Positions 15,468-23,117 of a stretch of 29,151 nt of DNA are shown here, piece after piece. A model generated the notes under the pieces. That model was not told where the DNA came from, searched no databases, and saw nothing but the letters and a program-made list of their open reading frames with translations. Source of the stretch: Lachnospiraceae bacterium (lineage in GTDB: Bacteria; Bacillota; Clostridia; Lachnospirales; Lachnospiraceae); the NCBI GenBank assembly GCA_004557975.1, contig SFEV01000071.1, forward strand, positions 1-29,151. Reading direction: 5' to 3'. A program made the position numbers and the translations under genes. How positions within the stretch are numbered: the first letter of the stretch is position 1; every line of letters begins with the position of its first letter.

Positions 15468-16934
15468 TCATTTTTTCTCAGACATATGTAAAATTCCGAT
15501 TGTGGAATATGTCTTACTGCTGATGTTGAATACCGAGAAATCCCGCCGTTTAGCAGTATTTCCACAGTAATACGCATTCAGATCGCCGATGCCGCTGACC
15601 AGTCCCAGATGGGCAACGGTTCCGTCTTCGTTGTACAGAACCAGTACATCTCCGGCTGCCATTTCCTCATAGCATTTCAGATTGCCTGAATAATCATTGG
15701 GATAGAGTGTAAGACTGTACCCCAGTATTTCGGTAAAATACCTGAAAAATGCGTCAGTCTGGATAAACGTCCGGGACATACTGTAATGGGTAAGTCCGTC
15801 CCCTTCGCATTCTTCTGATCCGCTGTACCATTCTGTCTCTTTGCCGGAAATATTCCACCGCTTCTTCTCCGATATCTCAGGCTCACCCTGCATCGGGATT
15901 CCGCCGGCCACAAGACACTGGGAGACAAAATTGGTACAGTTCTGTTCAAACTGTCCGTATTCCGGATTATGCATAAAAGCATAAGTCCTGGCATAGGCAA
16001 CCGCTTTTCGTACATCATACCCGTCATTGGGATTGATATCCACTGTCCGGCAGTCTTCCGGCAGCTCCAGCTCGTCCTCATAAACAAAATGGGGATTTTC
16101 CACAGGTTCTTCCACTTCTGTGAATTCTTTTTCCTTTATGGAGGTCTTGGACTTTCCACGCAATACAACAGGCTCAAAAACTGCTTTCACAGCTGCGAAA
16201 AATTCCCTTACTGTCTGTTCCCCGGTATTGCTGTAATACATGGTATCCACGCATACGACCGTTCCGTCTGCACCCAGCCGCTCCATCAGGTATCCGGCAC
16301 GGCTGCTGTACAGCTCCTGTGTGCAGAAATAATAAGACAGCTCTCCGAATTTTTCCTTCACTCTGACGATGGTGTCATACGTATCTGTGCCAAATGCATC
16401 ACTTGCCAGCGCTTCCGAAGGAATCCCCTTCTTCATGAGATACTGTGTCATCGGCGCCACCTCATTCTCGTCGCCCGATACAATAATCATCTGAACAAGC
16501 CCCGCCTCGTACAGCTTCATGGCAGCCTCCAGGCGATCTATTGCCTTCGCTGCAATGGATCCGTTCCAGACGGATGTCCCCGGCACGACTGCCGCATCCT
16601 TTTTTGCAAGAGCCTGTATCCGGTCGATGTAAACCGTCTCTGTGCCCGGTAAAAGATAAACCATTCCGCAGCATACAACAGGTACCGCCGACAGAAAGAG
16701 CAGACAGAGCAGCATGCACAACAGCACTTTCCTGTATTTTTTTCTGTATTTTTTCATGCATTTTTTCATGTCTTTTTTATACCACGCCATTTTGCACTGT
16801 GTCCAGTACTTTTTGAAAAGTACTTTCGAATCATACCGGCGGGATATCACTCCCCACCGGATCAGCTTTTGCGCAGAGCGGAATTTCTGTACCGGAAAGT
16901 CCCTCCGGATATCCCTTTCCATTCCATTTTTCAT
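15468..16934 (-). CDS. membrane-anchored SanA/YdcF (DUF218) and Amidase_6 fusion protein
   Basis: From the ATG at 16934 the protein has 488 residues. A very basic region (KKYRKKYRK) precedes a transmembrane helix at ~69-94, so the rest should be extracytoplasmic. Residues ~112-255 form a DUF218/SanA domain (VPGTSVWNGS, RLEAAMKLYEAGLVQMIIVSGDE, TDTYDTI, VREFFAAVKAV). Residues ~305-485 match the putative amidase family Amidase_6: YDVRKAVAYARTYAF then QNCTNFVSQCLVAGGIP, with likely catalytic Cys333 and a candidate His442 in AHLGLVSG. SanA-type proteins affect envelope integrity and Amidase_6 may act on cell-wall peptide bonds; both roles are family inference. The start is uncertain: only a weak AAGG precedes it, and upstream codons overlap the sensor fragment. 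The surface-protein gene follows after 17 nt. Confidence 0.8.
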   Translation of the reverse strand: MKNGMERDIRRDFPVQKFRSAQKLIRWGVISRRYDSKVLFKKYWTQCKMAWYKKDMKKCMKKYRKKYRKVLLCMLLCLLFLSAVPVVCCGMVYLLPGTETVYIDRIQALAKKDAAVVPGTSVWNGSIAAKAIDRLEAAMKLYEAGLVQMIIVSGDENEVAPMTQYLMKKGIPSEALASDAFGTDTYDTIVRVKEKFGELSYYFCTQELYSSRAGYLMERLGADGTVVCVDTMYYSNTGEQTVREFFAAVKAVFEPVVLRGKSKTSIKEKEFTEVEEPVENPHFVYEDELELPEDCRTVDINPNDGYDVRKAVAYARTYAFMHNPEYGQFEQNCTNFVSQCLVAGGIPMQGEPEISEKKRWNISGKETEWYSGSEECEGDGLTHYSMSRTFIQTDAFFRYFTEILGYSLTLYPNDYSGNLKCYEEMAAGDVLVLYNEDGTVAHLGLVSGIGDLNAYYCGNTAKRRDFSVFNISSKTYSTIGILHMSEKK

Positions 16935-17286
16935 GATGGTACCTTGCAACCTGAAATGCCATTGGGCAGCAGGCCCGCTGCCCTGACCCACTTTCCCCTG
17001 GGTATACCCACCGTCACAGACACCCAGTACCAGAATAACAGAGCAACAAAAATCTCATAGGACAGATACATTCCCAGATGTGCCAGCAGATTCACTTGTT
17101 TCGGAATCTGATCCGGAAAGTTCACCGTACACGCCGTAATTCCATCAAACAGCACAGCAAAATCAGCTACAATAATACTTATATCGAATATGGTATTGCA
17201 ATTCGATCTTTTCGTGATTCTGTTAAGATTTCTGCCTTCTCTTATATATATATAATCCCGATATATGCGAGAATCAGTCCGCACAT
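16931..17286 (-). pseudogene. N-terminal remnant of a multi-TM signalling protein (GGDEF or histidine-kinase type), frameshifted and truncated
   Basis: An ATG at 17286, 10 nt after the EAL-gene stop, opens MCGLILAYIGIIYI and stops within a TA repeat. Removing one TA unit joins it to a frame reading IREGRNLNR, then VADFAVLFDGITACTVN, and a membrane segment near YLSYEIFVALLFWYWV. This pattern matches, from memory, the integral-membrane sensor module found at the N-terminus of many Lachnospiraceae diguanylate cyclases and kinases. After VSVTVGIPRGK the similarity ends and no output domain follows, so the gene is also truncated near 17005. It would have been cotranscribed with the EAL gene. Confidence 0.6.
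17243..17254 (-). repeat. (TA)6 dinucleotide tract at a frame break
   Basis: Six TA units lie where two frames of the sensor remnant meet. One unit fewer makes the reading continuous, so this is a slippage-prone site. Confidence 0.7.
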
Positions 17287-17296
17287 GATCTGTGTT

Positions 17297-18994
17297 TTAC
17301 ACCACTGCAATATGATCATCAAAAGCTCCTTCCCAGATCTGCTTTTTCAGTAATTCCCCGAATTCCGGAGCAGTCATAGGTCTGGCAAGGTAATATCCCT
17401 GCACATAGTCGCATCCGAAAGCCTTCACGCGCTCCATCTGCTCCCGTGTCTCCACACCTTCCGCCACCACGCTCATGCCTATTCTGTGGACCATGCTGAT
17501 AATATCTTTCAGGATACTGCGCTCCTCCGGTTTCTCCATTTCGTTCCGGATGAACTTCATATCCAGCTTAAGGATATCCAGCTCCATCTGGCTGAGCATG
17601 TTCAGCGATGAGTACTCACTGCCGAAATCATCCATTTCGACGATAAAGCCCAGCTTCCGAAGCTGATCTACGGTACAGATGATCTGTTCCGGATTTTTTG
17701 CATAAGTACTTTCTGTAATTTCAAGATGCAGATATTCAGGAGCAATGTCATATTTCTGAATAAGTTTCAGCAGAATTTCCACCAGATTGAGCTGGTACAC
17801 ATCTGCCCGGGACACATTCACAGACACCGGAAGAAGTGGATACCCCTTATCTCTCCAGTCCTGCAATATGATACACGTCTGCTCCCAGATGTATTGATCA
17901 AGACGTGAAATAAATCCGTTCCTTTCAAGCAGCGGAACAAATTCGCCCGGTGACATGAAGCCCCATTCGGGATGGTTCCATCTCACCAGAGCCTCTGCCC
18001 CTGTCATACACGCATCATTCACGCCGTATTGTGGCTGGAAATAAATGACGAACTGTTTCTCATTCAGTGCAGTCTCTATGGCATCGGTAATCGCTTTCTC
18101 CTTCAGCAGTCTGCGGCGAAGGGAATCATCATATACGGCAAAATACTGATTGTACTGCCCCCTGATGCTGTCTGCTGCCAGCAGCGCCCTGTCACACATC
18201 TGCTCCACAGAGATGGAACGGTCCGTGATCTCATAGATGCCCCAGCGCATCACCACGTTCTTCATAACAGGAGACACCCTCTGCTCACCTAAGTATCCAA
18301 AATTCTGCCGGTCTCGCAGCTCCTGTTCCCGCTTCTGAAGGGCGAGGAAACGATCGGCGGTGAACCTCCCGCAAAATCCGGTGCTTCCGACCATCTTCTG
18401 AGCAATGGCTGCAATCTCCTTCAACAGGCGATCTCCCTCCTGCGCACCGAAGATGTCATTGAGAAGCTTAAAGTTTTCAATATTGGAGCAGACGATGCAG
18501 TAGTCCTGCTCCGGCTCTTCCAGAAGTCTCTCACGCACCTTCTGATAAAAGAATTCCTTGCTGTACAGCCCGGTGAGCCGGTCATACTGAAATTGATTGA
18601 CCATGGCGGCAGTCTCACGAAGCTTGATCAGGCTGGCCACCCGGTGCAGTATGACCTGCGGCCGGTAAGGCTTTGGCACAAAATCCGTGGCTCCATGGAT
18701 CAGAGCATTCACCTCGTCCGCTTCACTGTCGCTCTGGGTCGTCACAATGACAGGAATCAGGGATAATTCAGCATCATCTCTGATTCGCTGCAGGAAAGTA
18801 TAGCCGTCCATCACAGGCATCATGACATCCAGCAGAACCAGTGCGACACTGTCCTTATTCTGCTCCAGAATGTCCAGTGCCTTCCGGCCGTTTTCAGCCT
18901 CCAGCACCTGATATTCATCCGAAAGAATATCACTCAGCAAAGACCGGTTGAGTTCGTTGTCTTCTACAATCAATATCTTTTTCTTCCGTACCAT
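17297..18994 (-). CDS. response regulator with degenerate GGDEF and active-type EAL domain (c-di-GMP phosphodiesterase)
   Basis: This is a 565-residue cytoplasmic protein. A REC domain occupies ~1-120 with phospho-acceptor Asp56 in VLLDVMMPVMDG and Lys108 in PKPY. A GGDEF-like domain (~135-290) has lost the signature: GRFTADRF replaces GGDEF at 209-216, so cyclase activity is unlikely. The EAL domain (~305-555) retains EALVRW (Glu334), NVS (Asn393), EITES (Glu425), MDDFG (Asp455-456), LKLD (Lys476), AEGVET (Glu512) and QGYYLARP (Gln532), as in active phosphodiesterases. Phosphorylation probably controls c-di-GMP hydrolysis. I chose the ATG at 18994 (GGGGGAG 10 nt upstream) over a TTG at 19036. 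It heads an apparent operon with the sensor remnant, the amidase fusion and the surface protein. Its cognate kinase is not in view. Confidence 0.9.
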   Translation of the reverse strand: MVRKKKILIVEDNELNRSLLSDILSDEYQVLEAENGRKALDILEQNKDSVALVLLDVMMPVMDGYTFLQRIRDDAELSLIPVIVTTQSDSEADEVNALIHGATDFVPKPYRPQVILHRVASLIKLRETAAMVNQFQYDRLTGLYSKEFFYQKVRERLLEEPEQDYCIVCSNIENFKLLNDIFGAQEGDRLLKEIAAIAQKMVGSTGFCGRFTADRFLALQKREQELRDRQNFGYLGEQRVSPVMKNVVMRWGIYEITDRSISVEQMCDRALLAADSIRGQYNQYFAVYDDSLRRRLLKEKAITDAIETALNEKQFVIYFQPQYGVNDACMTGAEALVRWNHPEWGFMSPGEFVPLLERNGFISRLDQYIWEQTCIILQDWRDKGYPLLPVSVNVSRADVYQLNLVEILLKLIQKYDIAPEYLHLEITESTYAKNPEQIICTVDQLRKLGFIVEMDDFGSEYSSLNMLSQMELDILKLDMKFIRNEMEKPEERSILKDIISMVHRIGMSVVAEGVETREQMERVKAFGCDYVQGYYLARPMTAPEFGELLKKQIWEGAFDDHIAVV

Positions 18995-19088
18995 GATAGC
19001 TTTTCTCCCCCGTATGTTTTCATCAAATAATCCCAATGGAACGCACAGGTTTTTAAATGAAGAGTGAAAATAATACCTTTTACTGACA

Positions 19089-19110
19089 ATTATATTTCAG
19101 TTTCGAAACT
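19089..19110 (-). promoter_or_regulatory. candidate -10 and adjacent 12-bp palindrome upstream of the EAL gene
   Basis: On the minus strand a perfect TATAAT (19094-19089) lies 4 nt downstream of the perfect palindrome AGTTTCGAAACT (19099-19110). No good -35 hexamer is present at 16-18 nt, so the promoter may need an activator or the palindrome may be an operator. Confidence 0.4.
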
Positions 19111-19224
19111 TAAAATGACAGAATGATTCATTAACAACAGACCTATTTTTTTTATTGTACAATCATCTACTAGAACGTTCACTAATTAACCAGACCTATA
19201 TTTTATTTATGATATATGTAAATA

Positions 19225-19312
19225 TAGTGATTTACATATAATGATTGGTATAGGCAATAACTTTACAGTAGTGATTTACATATAATGATTGGTATAGGCA
19301 ATAACTTTACAG
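19225..19312. repeat. perfect 44-bp tandem duplication
   Basis: Two directly adjacent identical 44-bp copies (19225-19268 and 19269-19312). Each carries the core TTTACATATAATG and GGTATAGGC. There is no third copy; identity stops one base after the second unit. This indicates a recent slippage duplication or a duplicated regulatory site. Confidence 0.95.
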
Positions 19313-19457
19313 TCTACTACTTGTCAAAATCAAGCATTTTTCTCATTTTTTTGTATTTAACTGTTTGTCATGATAAATGATATCAGGTATTATTCCATAT
19401 TACATGTCATCAAAAATTACTGTGATAACATTCCATATATAACAACAGTCCCCACAA

Positions 19458-19496
19458 AAACAGATACTGTTTATTTAATTGATTCTGTGTTATGCT
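19458..19496 (+). promoter_or_regulatory. possible promoter/operator of the ABC exporter operon
   Basis: TGtTATGCT (19488-19496) is an extended -10 candidate. The inverted repeat AAACAG-ATA-CTGTTT (19458-19472) covers where a -35 should be, and no consensus -35 is present. The start codon lies ~50 nt further downstream. Confidence 0.3.
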
Positions 19497-19549
19497 TATG
19501 CCAAAAAGGTAATAACAGTAACAGACGTTGCAAAAGGAGTAAATGACAA

Positions 19550-21295
19550 ATGAAGTATTTGTTGAAGAATCTGAAACATTACAAAAAAGAGAGTATTCTG
19601 GCACCGCTTTTTAAGATGCTGGAAGCATTGTTCGATCTGTTCGTGCCGATTGTTGTATCGGATATTATCAATGTGGGGATCGGCAACCGGGACAATGTGT
19701 ATATCGTACAGCGATGCGGGATTCTGGTACTGCTGGCACTGATCGGCATCTGCTGCAGTTTCACTGCCCAGTATTTTGCAGCCAGGGCTTCCGTTGGATA
19801 CGCGGCCATGCTTCGCCATGCACTGTTTGCACATATCCAGAAGCTGAGATTTTCAGAGATTGATACCATAGGGACAAGCACACTGATTACCCGCATGACC
19901 AGTGATATCAACCAGGTTCAGAACGGAATCAATATGGTGCTTCGTCTGTTTTTGAGAAGCCCGTTCATTGTTTTCGGTGCCATGATCATGGCATTTATGA
20001 TCAATGTGAAGGTTGCACTGGTATTTCTCGCAGCCATTCCGGTGCTTTCTGTCATCATTTTCGGTATTATGAAAATCACATCTCCGCTGTACAAAAAGAT
20101 TCAGGGGAAACTGGACGGCGTCCTCGGAATTACCCGTGAAAACCTTACGGGAGTGAGAGTCATACGTGCTTTCGGAAAAGAAAGCTCCGAAGCAGACCGG
20201 TTCGAAAGCAGCAACGGTCAGCTCACATCCATGCAGCTTCATGTGGGGCATATTTCAGCACTGATGAACCCGCTGACTTATGTGGTAGTCAATCTTGCCA
20301 TCATCGCAATATTAAAAATGGGAGCCGTCCAGATCAACAGCGGTATTCTCATGAGCGGTGATGTGGTGGCCCTGGTCAATTATATGAGCCAGATTCTTGT
20401 GGAGCTGGTGAAGCTGGCCAATCTGATCGTACTGCTCAGCAAAGCCATGGCAAGTCTGCATCGTATACAGGATGTGCTGGATACGGAACCATCCATGAAA
20501 TTTAATGAAAATGCAGACACAAGGCAGCCGGAAAAAACAGAAAATCAAGGGGATGAGGCGGTCGCATTTGAAAATGTAAGCCTCACGTATGCCGGTGCCG
20601 GCGAAGAAAGTCTGACAGGTATTTCTTTCTGTGCCGGAAGAGGACAGACGATCGGTGTGATCGGAGGTACCGGAAGCGGAAAATCCAGCCTGGTAAATCT
20701 GATTCCGAGATTTTATGATGCCACCGCCGGAGAGGTCAGAGTCATGGGAAGACCGGTGCAGGAATGGAAAAAAGAAGAACTGCGCAGCAACGTCAGTGTG
20801 GTAATGCAGAAAGCACAGCTTTTTACCGGTACCATACGTTCCAATCTGTTATGGGGAAATCAGGAAGCAACGGATGAGGAACTGTGGAAAGCGCTGGAGA
20901 CTGCCCAGGCGGCAGAATTTGTTCATGCGAAACCGCTGGGACTGGATGAGCCAGTGGAACAGGGAGGAAGAAATTTTTCCGGCGGACAGAAACAGCGTCT
21001 GACAATTGCCAGAGCGCTGGTCAGACAGCCTGATATTCTGATTCTGGATGACAGTGCCAGCGCACTGGACTTTGTCACAGACGCAGCGCTTCGTAAGGCT
21101 CTCGCCGCTCTTCCGGGCAATATCACGGTATTTATTGTTTCTCAGCGTACTTCCAGCCTGAAACACGCAGACCGGATTCTGGTGCTGGATGACGGTCAGC
21201 TTGCAGATCAGGGAACTCATGAGGACCTTCTGCAGCGATGCGAAGTATACCGCGAAATATATGAAAGTCAGTTTAAGAAAGGAGAGATGCACTGA
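19550..21295 (+). CDS. heterodimeric ABC exporter subunit with degenerate ATPase site (TM287/BmrC type)
   Basis: This is a 581-residue half-transporter. An N-terminal six-helix exporter domain (~15-310) is fused to an ATPase domain (~335-575). Walker A GGTGSGKSS lies at 372-380 and signature FSGGQKQR at 476-483. In Walker B the catalytic Glu is replaced by Asp501 (ILILDDSASALD), and the switch His is replaced by Gln532 (VSQRTSS). These two changes mark the non-catalytic partner in heterodimers such as TM287/TM288 and BmrC/BmrD. It probably pumps drugs or lipophilic compounds, an inference from family. The ATG at 19550 follows AAAGGAG by 10 nt. Its stop overlaps the next gene's start by 1 nt (TGATG), ensuring coupled synthesis of the two halves. 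Confidence 0.92.
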   Translation: MKYLLKNLKHYKKESILAPLFKMLEALFDLFVPIVVSDIINVGIGNRDNVYIVQRCGILVLLALIGICCSFTAQYFAARASVGYAAMLRHALFAHIQKLRFSEIDTIGTSTLITRMTSDINQVQNGINMVLRLFLRSPFIVFGAMIMAFMINVKVALVFLAAIPVLSVIIFGIMKITSPLYKKIQGKLDGVLGITRENLTGVRVIRAFGKESSEADRFESSNGQLTSMQLHVGHISALMNPLTYVVVNLAIIAILKMGAVQINSGILMSGDVVALVNYMSQILVELVKLANLIVLLSKAMASLHRIQDVLDTEPSMKFNENADTRQPEKTENQGDEAVAFENVSLTYAGAGEESLTGISFCAGRGQTIGVIGGTGSGKSSLVNLIPRFYDATAGEVRVMGRPVQEWKKEELRSNVSVVMQKAQLFTGTIRSNLLWGNQEATDEELWKALETAQAAEFVHAKPLGLDEPVEQGGRNFSGGQKQRLTIARALVRQPDILILDDSASALDFVTDAALRKALAALPGNITVFIVSQRTSSLKHADRILVLDDGQLADQGTHEDLLQRCEVYREIYESQFKKGEMH

Positions 21296-23082
21296 TGACT
21301 GGTAAGACGACAGAAAAAGGAAAAACTGCAAAAAGCAGATTGACCAGGAAAAACCAGGCAACCATGAAACGCATTCTCCGGTTTATAAAACCGTATTCAC
21401 CGTTTCTGATCGTCAGTTTTGTGTGCGCTGCCGTCAGTGTGGCTGCGCAGCTTCTGGTACCGATTTTATGCGGTAATTCCATTGATTATATGATCGGCAG
21501 GGGGCAGGTCGATTTTACAGGGATCGGAACTATCATCACTGCCATTGCCGCGGCTACGGTTATTACAGCTCTTGCCCAGTGGGTGATGGCGGCCTGCAAC
21601 AATAAGATTACATTTGGTGTATCGAGAGATCTGCGGAATGCTTCTATCCATAAAATTCAGAAGCTGCCTCTTTCCTATCTGGATTCCCATCCGTCAGGTG
21701 ATCTGGTAAGCCGCGTGATCGCAGATGTGGATACCTTCGCGGACGGACTTCTTATGGGATTTACGCAGCTGTTTACGGGTGTGCTGACCATTATCGGGAC
21801 ACTGGGATTCATGATTTCAGTGAATCCCATCGTCACACTGGTTGTGGTGTGTCTGACTCCCCTCAGTCTGTTTGTGGCAAATTTCATTGCCAGACATACG
21901 TATCACTATTTCCGTCAGCAAACCGTGGTCCGCGGAAATCAGACCGCCTATATTAATGAAATGGTGGAAGGTATGAAAGTGGTCCAGGCATTCGGTCAGG
22001 AAAACCAGATTCTGGAGAAATTCGACGAACTGAATGAAGAGCTTCGGGATACAAGTCTGAAAGCAGTATTCTTCTCCAGCCTGACCAATCCGTGTACCCG
22101 CTTCGTGAACAATCTGGTGTATGCGGCTGTGGGGCTGGCCGGTGCCTTATATGCGGTAGCGGGAGGTATCACCGTCGGACAGCTGAGTATTTTCCTGAGC
22201 TACGCCAATCAGTATTCCAAGCCGTTCAATGAAATCTCCAGCGTGGTGACAGAACTGCAGAACGCCATTGCCTGTGCGGACCGCGTGTTCCAGCTTCTGG
22301 ATGAAGAAGACCAGACACAGGAAAAGGATACAATTCTGGTAAGCGACGGTCATGTGGAACTGAAAAATGTATCCTTCCGCTATGTGGCAGACAGACCGCT
22401 GATCGAGGACCTTTCTCTGGATGTAAAACCGGGTCAGAGAATTGCCATCGTGGGACCGACGGGATGCGGCAAAACCACGCTGATCAATCTGCTGATGCGT
22501 TTTTATGATGTGGATGGCGGCAGGATCGAAGTGGCAGGAACAGACATCCGGGATGTGAGCAGAAAATCACTGCGTCAGAACTATGGAATGGTTTTGCAGG
22601 AAACATGGCTGAAAGCCGGGACAATCCGTGACAACATCGCATACGGAAAGCCGGATGCCACAGATGAAGAAATCATTGCTGCGGCAAAAGCTTCCCATGC
22701 TCACAGTTTTATCAAGCGTCTGCCGGACGGGTACAATACCATGATCACCGAAGACGGAGGAAATATCAGTCAGGGACAGAAACAGCTTCTGTGTATCGCC
22801 CGCGTAATGCTCTGCCTGCCGCCCATGCTGATTCTGGATGAGGCGACCAGCAGCATCGATACCCGAACGGAAATACGGATCCAGGCTGCGTTCGCCCGGA
22901 TGATGGAAGGGAGAACCAGTTTTATTGTGGCTCATCGTCTGTCAACCATCCGGGAAGCGGATGTGATACTGGTAATGAAGGACGGCCATATTATCGAGCA
23001 GGGCAGCCACGACTCCCTGATGACACAGAACGGATTCTACGCGCGGCTGTATAACAGTCAGTTTGAAGAAACTGCAGGGTGA
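21295..23082 (+). CDS. heterodimeric ABC exporter subunit with canonical ATPase site (TM288/BmrD type)
   Basis: This is the 595-residue partner of the preceding half-transporter. It has six transmembrane helices (~35-325) followed by an ATPase domain. Walker A GPTGCGKTT is at 387-395. The signature is ISQGQKQ at 491-497 (Gln in the second glycine position, as remembered for TM288). Walker B with catalytic Glu516 is LILDEATSSID, and switch His547 lies in AHRLS. It therefore supplies the catalytic residues and the partner the degenerate ones. A Lys/Thr-rich N-terminal tail of ~25 residues precedes the first helix. It shares the TGATG overlap with the upstream gene. No regulator of the MarR or TetR type is adjacent. 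Confidence 0.92.
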   Translation: MTGKTTEKGKTAKSRLTRKNQATMKRILRFIKPYSPFLIVSFVCAAVSVAAQLLVPILCGNSIDYMIGRGQVDFTGIGTIITAIAAATVITALAQWVMAACNNKITFGVSRDLRNASIHKIQKLPLSYLDSHPSGDLVSRVIADVDTFADGLLMGFTQLFTGVLTIIGTLGFMISVNPIVTLVVVCLTPLSLFVANFIARHTYHYFRQQTVVRGNQTAYINEMVEGMKVVQAFGQENQILEKFDELNEELRDTSLKAVFFSSLTNPCTRFVNNLVYAAVGLAGALYAVAGGITVGQLSIFLSYANQYSKPFNEISSVVTELQNAIACADRVFQLLDEEDQTQEKDTILVSDGHVELKNVSFRYVADRPLIEDLSLDVKPGQRIAIVGPTGCGKTTLINLLMRFYDVDGGRIEVAGTDIRDVSRKSLRQNYGMVLQETWLKAGTIRDNIAYGKPDATDEEIIAAAKASHAHSFIKRLPDGYNTMITEDGGNISQGQKQLLCIARVMLCLPPMLILDEATSSIDTRTEIRIQAAFARMMEGRTSFIVAHRLSTIREADVILVMKDGHIIEQGSHDSLMTQNGFYARLYNSQFEETAG

Positions 23083-23107
23083 TATTTCACAGAATATCCT
23101 CCCTGCA
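23073..23107. terminator. weak hairpin between convergent ABC genes
   Basis: TGCAGGG (23073-23079) pairs with CCCTGCA (23101-23107), with an inner ATATT/AATAT pairing. It spans the stop of the exporter gene. U-tracts are weak on both strands, so efficient termination is uncertain. Confidence 0.4.
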
Positions 23108-23117
23108 ATCTGTCTCT

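Larger units (their letters stand above)
18995..19549. other. AT-rich divergent intergenic region
   Basis: The region separates the minus-strand EAL operon from the plus-strand ABC exporter pair. It contains the palindrome and -10 above, GAACGTTC (19173-19180), the 44-bp tandem duplication, a 6-bp inverted repeat AAACAG-ATA-CTGTTT (19458-19472) and a possible extended -10. No open frame here looks coding. Confidence 0.6.

Noticed and set aside
19173..19180. LexA box at GAACGTTC
   Set aside because: Firmicute SOS boxes need a 4-nt gap between GAAC and GTTC; here the half-sites are adjacent.
19225..19312. CRISPR repeat pair
   Set aside because: Two directly adjacent identical units without a spacer; a plain tandem duplication.
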